A stretch of 64,000 nucleotides of DNA from Streptomyces sp. RB17 (lineage in GTDB: Bacteria > Actinomycetota > Actinomycetes > Streptomycetales > Streptomycetaceae). This document shows, piece after piece, positions 18,557-26,701 of the stretch (position 1 is its first letter; every line of letters starts with the position of its first letter). Made by a program: the position numbers and the translations under genes. Below the pieces are notes generated by a model. The model saw only the letters and a list, made by a program, of their open reading frames with translations. It did not search any database and was not told the origin of the DNA. The stretch is from assembly GCF_009604455.1 (NCBI RefSeq), contig NZ_WEGL01000001.1:558001-622000 (forward strand), read 5' to 3'.

Positions 18557-19627
18557 ATGGGCGGGCCTGGAGACCCACCGGAGGGCACACCCGAGGGCGG
18601 CCCCGCAGGTGGAGAGGACGAGTACCGATCCGTCGTGTTCGACGAGTCGTTCGTCCGTGCTGCCCGCCTCCAGGAGTACTCCGCCGAGGAGCGGATGGCC
18701 GACCACGCGCCCGCCGTACGCCGCCGCCCGCCCCTGCACCGCGGACTGACCCGGCAGGCCCTGATCCTCGTCCTGCTGATCGCCGTCGCCTTCGGCACCG
18801 CGATCTACATGGGCGTCCGCCACCCCTACGGCTCCCCTGAGACCCGGCGCCCCGTCGAGCCCCTGCGGATGACGGTGATCCCGCTCGCCCCCACGGGCAA
18901 GGTGCCCGGCACCGCCGACGCCGAGTACCTGTACGCACACAGTCCCGCCGCCCAGTACGAGGTCGGCGCCGAGGGTATACCCCTGCCGGCCTCCCGCAGC
19001 ACCGCCCACTTCTCCGACAGCGAGGTGGTGACCGCGCTCACCACCGCCAAGGACTACATCGTCCGCTCCTCGCTCTACCCCGAGGTGCTCACCGGCCGCC
19101 AGGTCCGCCCCGCCCGGTCCCTCCTCGACGCCGACCAGCTCGACCAGTTCGACCAGAGCTTCGACCGCCCGGCCGGGGACGGCCGGCACGCCCCCACCGG
19201 CTGGCTGGTCCGTCTCGACCCCTCCCGCGCCCAGCTCGCCGACGACCGGATCCGCGTCCAGGGCGACCTTCAGGCGTCCGAGAGCGACTCGGGCACCCTG
19301 GAGGTCACCGCCGACCACACCTTCGTCTACGCCCTGCGCCCCACCGGGGCCGCGGCGAACGCGCCGGTGTCCCTGTTCACGGTCCGCCGCGAGCTGACCT
19401 TCCGCTTCACCCGCGACGACCTGCGCACCCACCAGGTCCAGCTGCTCGCGTCCTACGTCCAGGCCGGCCCCCTCGCCTGCGCCGAGGACTCCACGTCCTA
19501 CTTCCGCCCTCTCCTGGCCGGCCAGACCGCCCACACCGGCGGCCCCGCGGGCACCGACCCCTACGAGACGGACAGCCCCACGGCCCTGTGCGGGACGCTG
19601 GCCGCTGGGGCTGAGCCGAAGGTGTGA
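18557..19627 (+). CDS. Single-pass membrane protein with cytoplasmic VVFDE motif (2)
   Basis: Protein of 356 residues. A short cytoplasmic N-terminus carries YRSVVFDESFVRAARLQEY, matching the motif of the preceding gene. One membrane helix follows (LTRQALILVLLIAVAFGTAIYMGV, about 72-95). The large C-terminal part (about 260 residues) is predicted outside the membrane and resembles no enzyme I recognise. It contains GIPLPASRSTAHFSDSEV and HTFVYALRPTG, and a Cys pair near the end (LACAEDS and ALCGTL). Likely a cell-envelope protein partnered with the previous one. Confidence 0.78.
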   Translation: MGGPGDPPEGTPEGGPAGGEDEYRSVVFDESFVRAARLQEYSAEERMADHAPAVRRRPPLHRGLTRQALILVLLIAVAFGTAIYMGVRHPYGSPETRRPVEPLRMTVIPLAPTGKVPGTADAEYLYAHSPAAQYEVGAEGIPLPASRSTAHFSDSEVVTALTTAKDYIVRSSLYPEVLTGRQVRPARSLLDADQLDQFDQSFDRPAGDGRHAPTGWLVRLDPSRAQLADDRIRVQGDLQASESDSGTLEVTADHTFVYALRPTGAAANAPVSLFTVRRELTFRFTRDDLRTHQVQLLASYVQAGPLACAEDSTSYFRPLLAGQTAHTGGPAGTDPYETDSPTALCGTLAAGAEPKV

Positions 19628-19682
19628 GCCGGGAGTTTCGGGGGCCGGCGGGGCGGGGGTGAGGGTGTTCGGGTGCGGCGGC

Positions 19683-19761
19683 GTGTGGTGCTTTCCGGTC
19701 GCCCGGGGTGTGGGGCGATTTCGGGTCGCCCGGGGTGTGCGGCGTTTTCCGGGTGTCCGGG
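19683..19761 (+). repeat. Three imperfect ~27-bp tandem repeats in a 300-nt gap
   Basis: The gap 19628-19931 between convergent genes contains no credible gene. Its main content is three copies of a unit starting GTGTG and ending (G)CCCGGG or TCCGGG (from 19683, 19708 and 19735). Confidence 0.6.
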
Positions 19762-19931
19762 GTTGGTCTTTCGGGCTGAGGAGGGTTCGGCGCCGCCCGG
19801 ATCCGCCGTCGTGGCTGAGCGCCGTTGCGGCGGGGAAGACAAGGCCGAGGGTGTCATGGCGGCAGATGAGCCGGACGCGGGTGCCGCGCCGGTAGGCGAG
19901 CAGGAGGCGGGTGCCGTTGTGGAGAGGGGTG

Positions 19932-21020
19932 TCAGCCCTCGGCCGGGGCGTCTGTCGGGCCTTCCTTCGCGGGAGGCGGGCTGCGGAAGCCGTCGAAGCC
20001 GCGGCGAACCCGGCCGCCCAGGTCACCCGCACCGCCCGCGAGGTCCGTGACCAGCTTCATCAGCGGGTCCTTGGAGGTCTTCACATCGCTCGCGTAGCTG
20101 GCCGCCGACTCGCGGAAGGAGTCGCTGACCGAGGTGTCCTTGTCCTCGTCACGCCGCGGGTAGTGGCCGTCCATGATCCGCTGGAAATCCCGGGACTCGG
20201 CCCACTTCTTCAGCTCGGCCGCACGGATCGTGGCGAAGGGGTGCGAGCGGGGCAGCACGTTCAGGATCTTCAGCACGGAGTCGCGCAGGTCGCCCCCGGC
20301 GTCGTACTCCTCGGCCTGCTCCAGGAACGCGTCCACGTTCATCTCGTGCAGATGGTTGCCGCCCGCGATCTTCATCAGGCCGCGCATCGAGGCCTTGACG
20401 TCCTGCCCGACCAGCAGCCCCGCCCGGTCCGCGGACAGCTCCGACTTGCGGAACCACTCCCGCAGCGCCGTCACGAGCGCCATGATCGCGAGGTTGCCCA
20501 GCGGAATCCAGGCCACCCTCAGCGCGAGGGTGGTCAGGAACAGCAGGATCGTGCGGTACACCGAGTGACCGGACAGCGCGTGTCCCACCTCGTGCCCGAC
20601 GACCGCCCGCATCTCCTCCTCGTCGAGGAGTTCCACGAGCCCCGTGGTGACCACGATGATCGGCTCGTCCAGGCCGATGCACATCGCGTTCGGCTGCGGG
20701 TCCTGGTTGACGTACATGGGCGGGACCTTCTCCAGGTCCAGGATGTAACAGGCGTCCAGCAGCATGTGATGCAGATGCTGGAACTGCCGCTCGGAGACGC
20801 GCACCGAGTCGGACAGGAACAGCAGTCTCAGGCTCCGCTCGGGCAGCAGCCCGCTGAGCGCCTTGAAGACGGTGTCGAATCCGCTCAGCTTGCGCAGCGC
20901 GACCAGGGCCGAGCGGTCGGCCGGATGCTCGTAGGCACGCGAGGAGATCCCCGGGAAGCGCCTGCGCTGCCTGCTCGGCACGCTCTCGTGCCCTGTCTGC
21001 TGCTGGCCGTCGTCGGACAT
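19932..21020 (-). CDS. M48 family zinc metalloprotease
   Basis: Peptidase of 362 residues. The zinc-binding HEVGH motif ([15 protein letters not shown]) lies near residue 177, and a downstream acidic ligand candidate is in [11 protein letters not shown] hydrophobic segment directly after the HExxH ([20 protein letters not shown]) suggests membrane association, as in HtpX-like proteins. The C-terminus is helical and polar. ATG 21020 is preferred over an upstream GTG at 21050 because GGGGGAA lies 5 nt before it. It is divergent from the tiny membrane gene at 21123. The substrate is not predictable. Confidence 0.85.
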   Translation of the reverse strand: MSDDGQQQTGHESVPSRQRRRFPGISSRAYEHPADRSALVALRKLSGFDTVFKALSGLLPERSLRLLFLSDSVRVSERQFQHLHHMLLDACYILDLEKVPPMYVNQDPQPNAMCIGLDEPIIVVTTGLVELLDEEEMRAVVGHEVGHALSGHSVYRTILLFLTTLALRVAWIPLGNLAIMALVTALREWFRKSELSADRAGLLVGQDVKASMRGLMKIAGGNHLHEMNVDAFLEQAEEYDAGGDLRDSVLKILNVLPRSHPFATIRAAELKKWAESRDFQRIMDGHYPRRDEDKDTSVSDSFRESAASYASDVKTSKDPLMKLVTDLAGGAGDLGGRVRRGFDGFRSPPPAKEGPTDAPAEG

Positions 21021-21122
21021 GTCTTCCCCCATGTGCGTGTGAGTGCCCACTGTGCCCCCGAAGCAGAGCCCAGCCTAGGCGGAGATACCGTGGACGGGCA
21101 GTACAGCCGAAGGAGTCCACAG

Positions 21123-21287
21123 ATGGAGCACCACCCCGCAGCCGCGTGGCTGACCGAGGCCGCCACGAGCGCCGTCCAGCAGCACGGATCGGGCGATCTG
21201 CTCCGTATCGTCCTGATCGTGATGATCCTGGGCTGTGCACTGACCGCCTGGTTCCTGCTGAGCGGCTACAAGCGGAAAGACGACTGA
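21123..21287 (+). CDS. Small membrane protein (54 aa)
   Basis: [20 protein letters not shown], then one membrane helix ([21 protein letters not shown]) and a basic/acidic end, YKRKDD. GAAGGAG at 21109-21115 gives 7-nt spacing. Divergent from the protease gene. Function unknown. Confidence 0.75.
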   Translation: MEHHPAAAWLTEAATSAVQQHGSGDLLRIVLIVMILGCALTAWFLLSGYKRKDD

Positions 21288-21407
21288 CAGCTCGCGGAAG
21301 TTCCCCGCGCGGCGCGAACGGCGGAGTCGGCGTGATCGTCGCCGGGGCGCCCGCATACGATGAGCCGACATCTTTATCCCGCCCACACGCGTTAGGTCCT
21401 GCCGAAG

Positions 21408-21563
21408 ATGAGCCTTCACAGCGCCGCAGCCCAGCTGGTCACCCTCGCCGAAGCCGAGGGCGGCCACCACAACAGCCTCAACCCGGCGGTCACCGGCGGC
21501 AGCGCCCTCGCCATCCTGCTGCTTCTGCTGTGGATCACCACCCGCTTCAACCGCGACCGCTGA
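21408..21563 (+). CDS. Small membrane protein (51 aa)
   Basis: [20 protein letters not shown] followed by an Asn/Gly linker and a C-terminal membrane helix ([15 protein letters not shown]), ending NRDR. It lies between another tiny membrane gene and nadD, all on the same strand. The ribosome site is weak (CCGAAG). Confidence 0.65.
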   Translation: MSLHSAAAQLVTLAEAEGGHHNSLNPAVTGGSALAILLLLLWITTRFNRDR

Positions 21564-21619
21564 GCAGGGACCCCGTCCCCGGCCGGACACCAGAGGCCGG
21601 GCCGGTAGGGTCTGCACGC

Positions 21620-22315
21620 ATGGGAGAGCAGGACATGCCTACCGGCCCGGCGTACGAGACCGCCGACGACACGGTCAAGCACCCGCAGTACCGCCGGCAC
21701 CGGCCGGGCCACGGCCCCGCCGACACGGGCAAGCGGCGCCTGGGCGTCATGGGCGGAACCTTCGACCCGATCCACCACGGGCACCTGGTGGCGGCCAGCG
21801 AGGTCGCCGCGCAGTTCCAGCTCGACGAGGTGGTGTTCGTGCCCACCGGCCAGCCGTGGCAGAAGTCGCACCGCAAGGTCTCCCCGGCCGAGGACCGCTA
21901 TCTGATGACGGTCATCGCCACCGCCGAGAACCCGCAGTTCTCCGTCAGCCGCATCGACATCGACCGCGGCGGCCCCACCTACACCGTGGACACCCTGCGC
22001 GACCTCCGCGCGCTCAACCCCGACACGGACCTGTTCTTCATCACCGGCGCCGACGCCCTCGCCCAGTTGCTGACCTGGCGGGACAGCGAGGAACTGTTCT
22101 CCCTCGCGCACTTCATCGGCGTCACCCGGCCCGGCCACCATCTGTCCGACCCCGGCCTGCCGGAGGGCGGCGTCTCGTTCGTCGAGGTGCCCGCGCTGGC
22201 CATCTCCTCCACGGACTGCCGTGCGAGAGTCGCCAAGGGAGAACCCATCTGGTACATGGTGCCGGACGGAGTCGTGCGCTACATCGACAAGCGCGAGCTG
22301 TACCGCGGCGAGTGA
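21620..22315 (+). CDS. nadD: Nicotinate-nucleotide adenylyltransferase
   Basis: Adenylates nicotinate mononucleotide to deamido-NAD in NAD synthesis. It is 231 residues. An N-terminal extension of about 35 residues precedes the nucleotidyltransferase core [30 protein letters not shown] and the C-terminal [10 protein letters not shown] (ISSTxxR) complete the family signature. The ATG at 21620 has TAGGGT 8 nt upstream, which could be a -10 for near-leaderless expression; ATG 21635 is an alternative. nadD, the LCP gene and rsfS form a cluster conserved in actinobacteria. Confidence 0.95.
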   Translation: MGEQDMPTGPAYETADDTVKHPQYRRHRPGHGPADTGKRRLGVMGGTFDPIHHGHLVAASEVAAQFQLDEVVFVPTGQPWQKSHRKVSPAEDRYLMTVIATAENPQFSVSRIDIDRGGPTYTVDTLRDLRALNPDTDLFFITGADALAQLLTWRDSEELFSLAHFIGVTRPGHHLSDPGLPEGGVSFVEVPALAISSTDCRARVAKGEPIWYMVPDGVVRYIDKRELYRGE

Positions 22316-22331
22316 GCCGAGAGGGGCACCG

Positions 22332-24056
22332 GTGAACGACCGATACGACGCGGGTGACGCCGGCTACGGCACGGGCCCGTACGAAATCGTCGGCTACGAC
22401 GAGTACGGCCGGCCCGTGTACCGGCAGGTCCCGGCACAGCAGGCACAGCAGGCTCAGCAGACGACCTACGACCCGTACGCCCAGCAGCAGGGCTACGGCT
22501 ACGACCCGTACGCCACCGGCCAGCAGCCGCCGGTGACCTCCCACGACCCCGGCCGGCCCGCGCCCGGGTACGACCCCTATGGCTCCCAGGCCCCGTACGA
22601 CCCCTACGGCACCGGCACCCAGCACCCCGCCGGCTACGACCCCTACGGGCAGGCCGCGAGCAGCGGACAGCAGCCCCGGGTCACCGAGCAGACCGCCTAC
22701 ATCCCGCAGCAGGCGGGCCCGGCGGAGCACTCGCACGCCCCGGCGCAGCCCGAGCGGCCGCACGACGACGGTGACCGGGACTACCACACCGAGCAGTTCG
22801 CGTTCGTCGAGGAGCCGGACGGTGACTCCGAGGACGTCATCGACTGGCTGAAGTTCACCGAGAACCGCACCGAGCGCCGCGAGGAGGCCCGGCGCCGCGC
22901 CCGCAGCCGGATCATCGCCCTCCTCGTCGTCCTCGCCCTCGTCGCCGTCGGCGGCGTCGGCTACCTCTGGTACGCCGGGAAGCTGCCCGGCCTGTCCTCC
23001 TCCGGCTCCAAGCCCGGCGCGGCCATTCCGGTCGGCGCCCAGAAACGCGACGTGATCGTCGTCCACCTGCACAACACCGGCAAGGGCGGTACCTCCACGG
23101 CGCTGCTGGTCGACAACACCACCACCAAGCAGGGCAGCACCGTGCTGCTGCCCAACTCCCTCGCCCTGAGCGACGACGACGGCTCCACCACCACCCTCGC
23201 CAAGTCGGTGGACGACGACGGCTCCTCCGGCACCCGCGACCAGCTCGGCACTGTCCTCGGCACCGACATCCAGGGCACGTGGCGCCTGGACACCCCCTAC
23301 CTGCAGAACCTGGTCGACCTGGTCGGCAACATCGACATCGACACCAATACCGACGTGCCCGACCCGGACGCGAAGAAGAAGGGCGCCGAGCCCCTCGTCC
23401 ACAAGGGCAGCGACCAGACCCTCAGCGGCAAGACGGCCGTCGCCTATGCCACCTACCGCGCCGCCGGCGAGTCCCAGAACGCTCAGCTGGAGCGGTTCGG
23501 CCAGGTCATGCAGGGCGTGCTGCGCAAGCTGTCCTCCGACCCGTCGTCGGCCACGACCACCGTGCAGACCCTCGCGCAGATCCTCGACCCGCCGCTCACC
23601 GACAAGGACCTCGGCACCTTCCTCGCCAAGCTCGCCGACCTCGCCAAGAGCGGCGCCTACAAGACGGCCCTGCTGCCCGTGCAGGCCGACGGCACCCTGA
23701 GCGCCAAGACCAGCGACAGCGTGGTGAGGGACATCCTCGGCGGCACCGCCAAGAGCCCCGACGCCGGTTCCGCGGTCCGGGTCTCCGTGCAGAACGCCAC
23801 CGGTGTGAAGGACGACACGGAGAAGGCCCGCGTGGTGCTGCTCAACGGCGGCTTCACCTTCCTGGAAGGCGGCACCGCCTCCGGCACGCAGGCCACCTCG
23901 AAGGTGGTCTACGCGGGCGCCTCCCACAAGTCGGACGCCACCGAGGTCGCCAAGACCCTCGGTCTGCCCGCCGGCTCCGTCACCAAGGGCACCGTCTCCT
24001 CCGGCGCGGACGTCTCGGTCGTCCTCGGTCAGGACTACAAGCCCGCCAGTTCCTGA
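22332..24056 (+). CDS. LCP-family protein with LytR C-terminal domain (PdtA-like)
   Basis: LytR-CpsA-Psr proteins transfer lipid-linked glycopolymers onto peptidoglycan. It is 574 residues. A cytoplasmic N-terminus (1-195) is built of YDPYG/YDPYA and Gln-rich repeats. One membrane helix follows (IIALLVVLALVAVGGVGYLWY, about 196-216), then a divergent LCP domain (about 240-460) and a LytR_C domain (VRVSVQNATGV to the end). The LCP domain has LLPNSLAL where the family normally has the PRD[ST] arginine motif. By position beside nadD and rsfS it matches S. coelicolor SCO2578 (PdtA), reported to attach a polydiglycosylphosphate to spore peptidoglycan (from memory). GTG 22332 follows GAGAGGGG. Confidence 0.88.
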   Translation: MNDRYDAGDAGYGTGPYEIVGYDEYGRPVYRQVPAQQAQQAQQTTYDPYAQQQGYGYDPYATGQQPPVTSHDPGRPAPGYDPYGSQAPYDPYGTGTQHPAGYDPYGQAASSGQQPRVTEQTAYIPQQAGPAEHSHAPAQPERPHDDGDRDYHTEQFAFVEEPDGDSEDVIDWLKFTENRTERREEARRRARSRIIALLVVLALVAVGGVGYLWYAGKLPGLSSSGSKPGAAIPVGAQKRDVIVVHLHNTGKGGTSTALLVDNTTTKQGSTVLLPNSLALSDDDGSTTTLAKSVDDDGSSGTRDQLGTVLGTDIQGTWRLDTPYLQNLVDLVGNIDIDTNTDVPDPDAKKKGAEPLVHKGSDQTLSGKTAVAYATYRAAGESQNAQLERFGQVMQGVLRKLSSDPSSATTTVQTLAQILDPPLTDKDLGTFLAKLADLAKSGAYKTALLPVQADGTLSAKTSDSVVRDILGGTAKSPDAGSAVRVSVQNATGVKDDTEKARVVLLNGGFTFLEGGTASGTQATSKVVYAGASHKSDATEVAKTLGLPAGSVTKGTVSSGADVSVVLGQDYKPASS

Positions 24057-24068
24057 CCCGGTCCCGGC

Positions 24069-24100
24069 CACCCCACGTGCCACCGTAATCACGTGGGGTG
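24069..24100 (+). terminator. Terminator after LCP gene
   Basis: Perfect 11-bp stem CACCCCACGTG/CACGTGGGGTG with a 10-nt loop starting 13 nt after the stop. Confidence 0.75.
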
Positions 24101-24158
24101 CGCCGGGCGGTCCGTGAGACCCTTGAGGTCCAGTGACCGCCGACCCGAAAGCTTCGTA

Positions 24159-24602
24159 GTGACCGCCACCGACCGTTCCCTTGAGCTCATCAACACCGCC
24201 GCCCAGGCGGCGGCTGACAAGCTCGCCCACGACGTCATCGCCTACGACGTCAGCGACGTACTGTCGATCACGGACGCCTTCCTGCTGGCCTCCGCGCCGA
24301 ACGACCGCCAGGTCAGGGCCATCGTCGACGAGATCGAGGAGCGCCTGCTCAAGGAGCTCGGCGCCAAGCCGGTGCGCCGCGAGGGCGACCGCGAGTCCCG
24401 CTGGATCCTGCTCGACTACGTCGACATCGTCGTGCACGTCCAGCACAGCGAGGAGCGGGTCTTCTACGCCCTGGAGCGGCTGTGGAAGGACTGCCCCGAG
24501 CTGGAGCTGCCCGCCGACGCCAAGGCCACCCGCGGCAAGGCGGAGGAGCACGCGAAGCTGCAGGCCGCCGAGGCCGAGCAGGAGTCGGGCGGGGAGTGGT
24601 GA
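24159..24602 (+). CDS. rsfS: Ribosomal silencing factor RsfS
   Basis: RsfS/Iojap binds L14 on the 50S subunit and blocks subunit joining when nutrients are low. It is 147 residues: family core ELINTAAQAAADKLAHDVIAYDVSDV, ITDAFLLASAPNDRQVRAI, and WILLDYVDIVVHVQHSEERVFYALERLW. A charged Lys/Glu/Ala tail follows. GTG 24159 is placed just before the conserved domain. The stop overlaps the next start by one base (TGATG), so translation is coupled. Confidence 0.95.
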   Translation: MTATDRSLELINTAAQAAADKLAHDVIAYDVSDVLSITDAFLLASAPNDRQVRAIVDEIEERLLKELGAKPVRREGDRESRWILLDYVDIVVHVQHSEERVFYALERLWKDCPELELPADAKATRGKAEEHAKLQAAEAEQESGGEW

Positions 24603-25270
24603 TGAGCTCCACCGGCGAGGTGACCGACCGCAAGAGCCGCGGCCGTCGCATCATCCTGTGGCGGCACGGCCAGACCGCCTGGAACGTGGAGCGACGCTTC
24701 CAGGGCAGCACGGACGTCGCGCTGACCGAGACCGGCATCGGCCAGGCCCGCCGGGCCGCCCGGCTGCTGGCCTCGCTGGGGCCGGACGCGATCATCTCCT
24801 CGGACCTGCAGCGGGCGGCGGACACGGCCGCCGAGCTGGCCGTCCTCACCGGCCTCGACGTCACCCGCGAGGAGGGCCTGCGCGAGACCTACGCGGGCGT
24901 CTGGCAGGGGCTGACGCACGAGGAGATCATCGCCCGCTACGGCGAGGAGTACACCGCCTGGAAGCGCGGCGAGGCGGTCCGCCGCGGCGGCGGCGAACTG
25001 GAGACCGAGGTCGCCGAGCGCGCCGCGCCCGTCGTCCTGCGGCACCTCGAGAAGCTGCCCGAGGACGGCACGCTCGTCGTCGTCAGCCACGGCGGCACCA
25101 TCCGCACCACCATCGGCCGGCTGCTCGGCCTGGAGGCCGGGCACTGGGAGAGCCTCGGTGGCCTCTCCAACTGCTGCTGGTCCGTGCTCGGTCAGGGCGC
25201 CCGCGGCTGGCGCCTGCTGGAGCACAACGCCGGCACCCTCCCGGAGCCGGTCCTCGGCGACGACGACTGA
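24602..25270 (+). CDS. Histidine phosphatase family protein (phosphoglycerate-mutase-like)
   Basis: Protein of 222 residues with the catalytic RHG motif (LWRHGQTAWN), the second-site SSDLQRAADTAAELA, the acid donor region EGLRETYAGVWQG, and the second His in VVVSHGGTIRTT. These define the branch-1 histidine phosphatases; substrates range from sugar phosphates to glucosyl-3-phosphoglycerate, so the exact one is open. Its start overlaps the rsfS stop. A tRNA-Ala gene follows downstream. Confidence 0.9.
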   Translation: MSSTGEVTDRKSRGRRIILWRHGQTAWNVERRFQGSTDVALTETGIGQARRAARLLASLGPDAIISSDLQRAADTAAELAVLTGLDVTREEGLRETYAGVWQGLTHEEIIARYGEEYTAWKRGEAVRRGGGELETEVAERAAPVVLRHLEKLPEDGTLVVVSHGGTIRTTIGRLLGLEAGHWESLGGLSNCCWSVLGQGARGWRLLEHNAGTLPEPVLGDDD

Positions 25271-25387
25271 GCCTCAGGAGGCTCGCGGACGCCGGATTTC
25301 ACTTTCTGGCAGGTCACAGGCTAAAGTTCTTCTTGTTCGCCCCGCCGAGCGGGGCGAGACACCATGCGGCTCCGCCGCGTGGCGTGA

Positions 25388-25460
25388 GGGGCTATAGCTC
25401 AGTTGGTAGAGCGCCTGCATGGCATGCAGGAGGTCAGGAGTTCAATTCTCCTTAGCTCCA
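25388..25460 (+). tRNA. tRNA-Ala (anticodon GGC), copy 1
   Basis: 73 nt without encoded CCA. The acceptor stem GGGGCTA/TAGCTCC contains the G3-U70 pair that defines alanine tRNAs. The anticodon stem CCTGC/GCAGG encloses loop ATGGCAT with GGC. The T arm carries TTCAATT. Identical to the copy at 29235. Confidence 0.97.
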
Positions 25461-25503
25461 CTGATCGGCACTCTGTTGAGTTGTCAAAGATCGGTGATGA
25501 AGG

Positions 25504-25530
25504 TCCCGTCCCCTCAGGGGGCGGGATTTT
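25504..25530. terminator. Bidirectional terminator between tRNA-Ala and regulator gene
   Basis: Ten-bp stem TCCCGTCCCC/GGGGGCGGGA with a 3-nt loop and TTTT on the plus strand. The stop codon of the leftward regulator gene (25514-25516) forms the loop, so the hairpin ends both the tRNA transcript and the convergent gene. Confidence 0.75.
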
Positions 25531-26521
25531 CTGTTGTGGACGACGGTGGCCACAGTCGCTCTCTTCGCTCCCGCAACATCGTGACCTTCTCGCGCGACTC
25601 CTCGTCCTTCGGGGTGTAGACGACGATCCGGCACTCGGGCATCCCGTCGATGGACAGCGACTGTGAGGTCATCCGCATCTCGCCCACCGCCGCGTGACGG
25701 AACGTCTTCACCCGAGGGCCCGGCGGTATCACCTCACCGCTCGCCCACAGCTGCGCGAACCAGGGGCTCGCCGCCGACAGCGCGCGTATGTACTCCTCCC
25801 AGGCCGGCTCGCCCACGTGTCTGCCGTACGCCGACCGCAGCGTCGCCACCATCACCGGCAGCTCGCGCTCCCGGTGCACCACCGGACAGGCCCTCTCGGG
25901 CACCGTGAACAGCGTCCACAGGGCGTTCGGCGCGCCGATCCCGGCTGTCTGCGGCACAGTGAACAGGTCGAGGTAGGCGGAGTTGGCGGCCAGGATGTCG
26001 TAACGCGAGTTGTAGACCACCGCCAGCAGTGGGTCGAGGGTGTCGATGATGGCCTGCACCTCGGAGGTGACGCGTCGGGGCAGGGCATCCGGGGCCGCCT
26101 CGAACGGCACCTCCGCCAGCCGGTAGAGATGCTCCCGCTCCGGCGCGTCCAGCCGCAGTGTGCGGGCGACCGCGTCCAGCACCTGTGGTGAGGCGTTGAT
26201 CGCCCGGCCCTGCTCCAGCCAGGTGTACCAGGTGACACCCACACCGGAGAGCTGGGCGACCTCCTCCCGGCGCAGCCCGGGTGTGCGCCGCCGCAGGCCC
26301 GGCGGCATGCCCACGTCGGCCGGTGTCACCCGCGCCCGCCTGGTGCGCAGGAAGGAGGCCAGCTCCGGCCTGCGGCGCCGAGCGCTCGCCGGCCGGACCG
26401 TCTCCGCCGTCCGCGCCCTGTGCGCTGTGCTCGTCGTTTGCGCTGTGCTCGCCGTCTTCGCTGCGTTCACCGTGTTCGTCGTTTTCGCGGTGTCCGTCGT
26501 GTTCGTCGCGTGCGTCGTCAT
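25514..26521 (-). CDS. XRE/MmyB-family transcriptional regulator
   Basis: Protein of 335 residues. After a 45-residue Thr/Ala-rich low-complexity leader comes an HTH domain (RRRRPELASFLRTRRARVTP, LRREEVAQLSGVGVTWYTWL) and the MmyB-like ligand-binding domain (LLAVVYNSRYDILAANSAY, the FTVPERA and SYGRHVGEPAW-type regions). Such proteins commonly repress divergent exporters or oxidoreductases and bind fatty-acid-like ligands. ATG 26521 is the favoured start; an upstream GTG (26671) would run through the putative operator. Divergent to the MFS gene, which it probably controls. Confidence 0.85.
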   Translation of the reverse strand: MTTHATNTTDTAKTTNTVNAAKTASTAQTTSTAHRARTAETVRPASARRRRPELASFLRTRRARVTPADVGMPPGLRRRTPGLRREEVAQLSGVGVTWYTWLEQGRAINASPQVLDAVARTLRLDAPEREHLYRLAEVPFEAAPDALPRRVTSEVQAIIDTLDPLLAVVYNSRYDILAANSAYLDLFTVPQTAGIGAPNALWTLFTVPERACPVVHRERELPVMVATLRSAYGRHVGEPAWEEYIRALSAASPWFAQLWASGEVIPPGPRVKTFRHAAVGEMRMTSQSLSIDGMPECRIVVYTPKDEESREKVTMLRERRERLWPPSSTTENPAP

Positions 26522-26636
26522 CGCGCGTGTCCCCCCGCCATCCCCCGTCGTCCCCGCCATCCTCGGCATCCCCCGATCCCCGTCATCCCCGACGTCCCCG
26601 TCCTCATCGTCCGCACCCTGACCCGGCCCTGCCAGG

Positions 26637-26653
26637 TGCTGGCAGTACCAGCA
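26637..26653. promoter_or_regulatory. Inverted-repeat operator candidate
   Basis: TGCTGGCAGTACCAGCA: perfect 6-bp arms around a 5-nt spacer, located between the divergent regulator and MFS starts and 49 nt before the MFS ATG. A natural binding site for the adjacent MmyB-type regulator. Confidence 0.5.
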
Positions 26654-26701
26654 TCGCCGGGCTCTCGGCACCGGTACCGGACCGTCGTCAGGCTCGACGC
26701 C

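Noticed and set aside
19911..21122. Long plus-strand open frame opposite the M48 protease
   Set aside because: Only its last 54 codons (from 21123) are real; the rest is antisense to the protease, whose HEVGH motif is on the minus strand.
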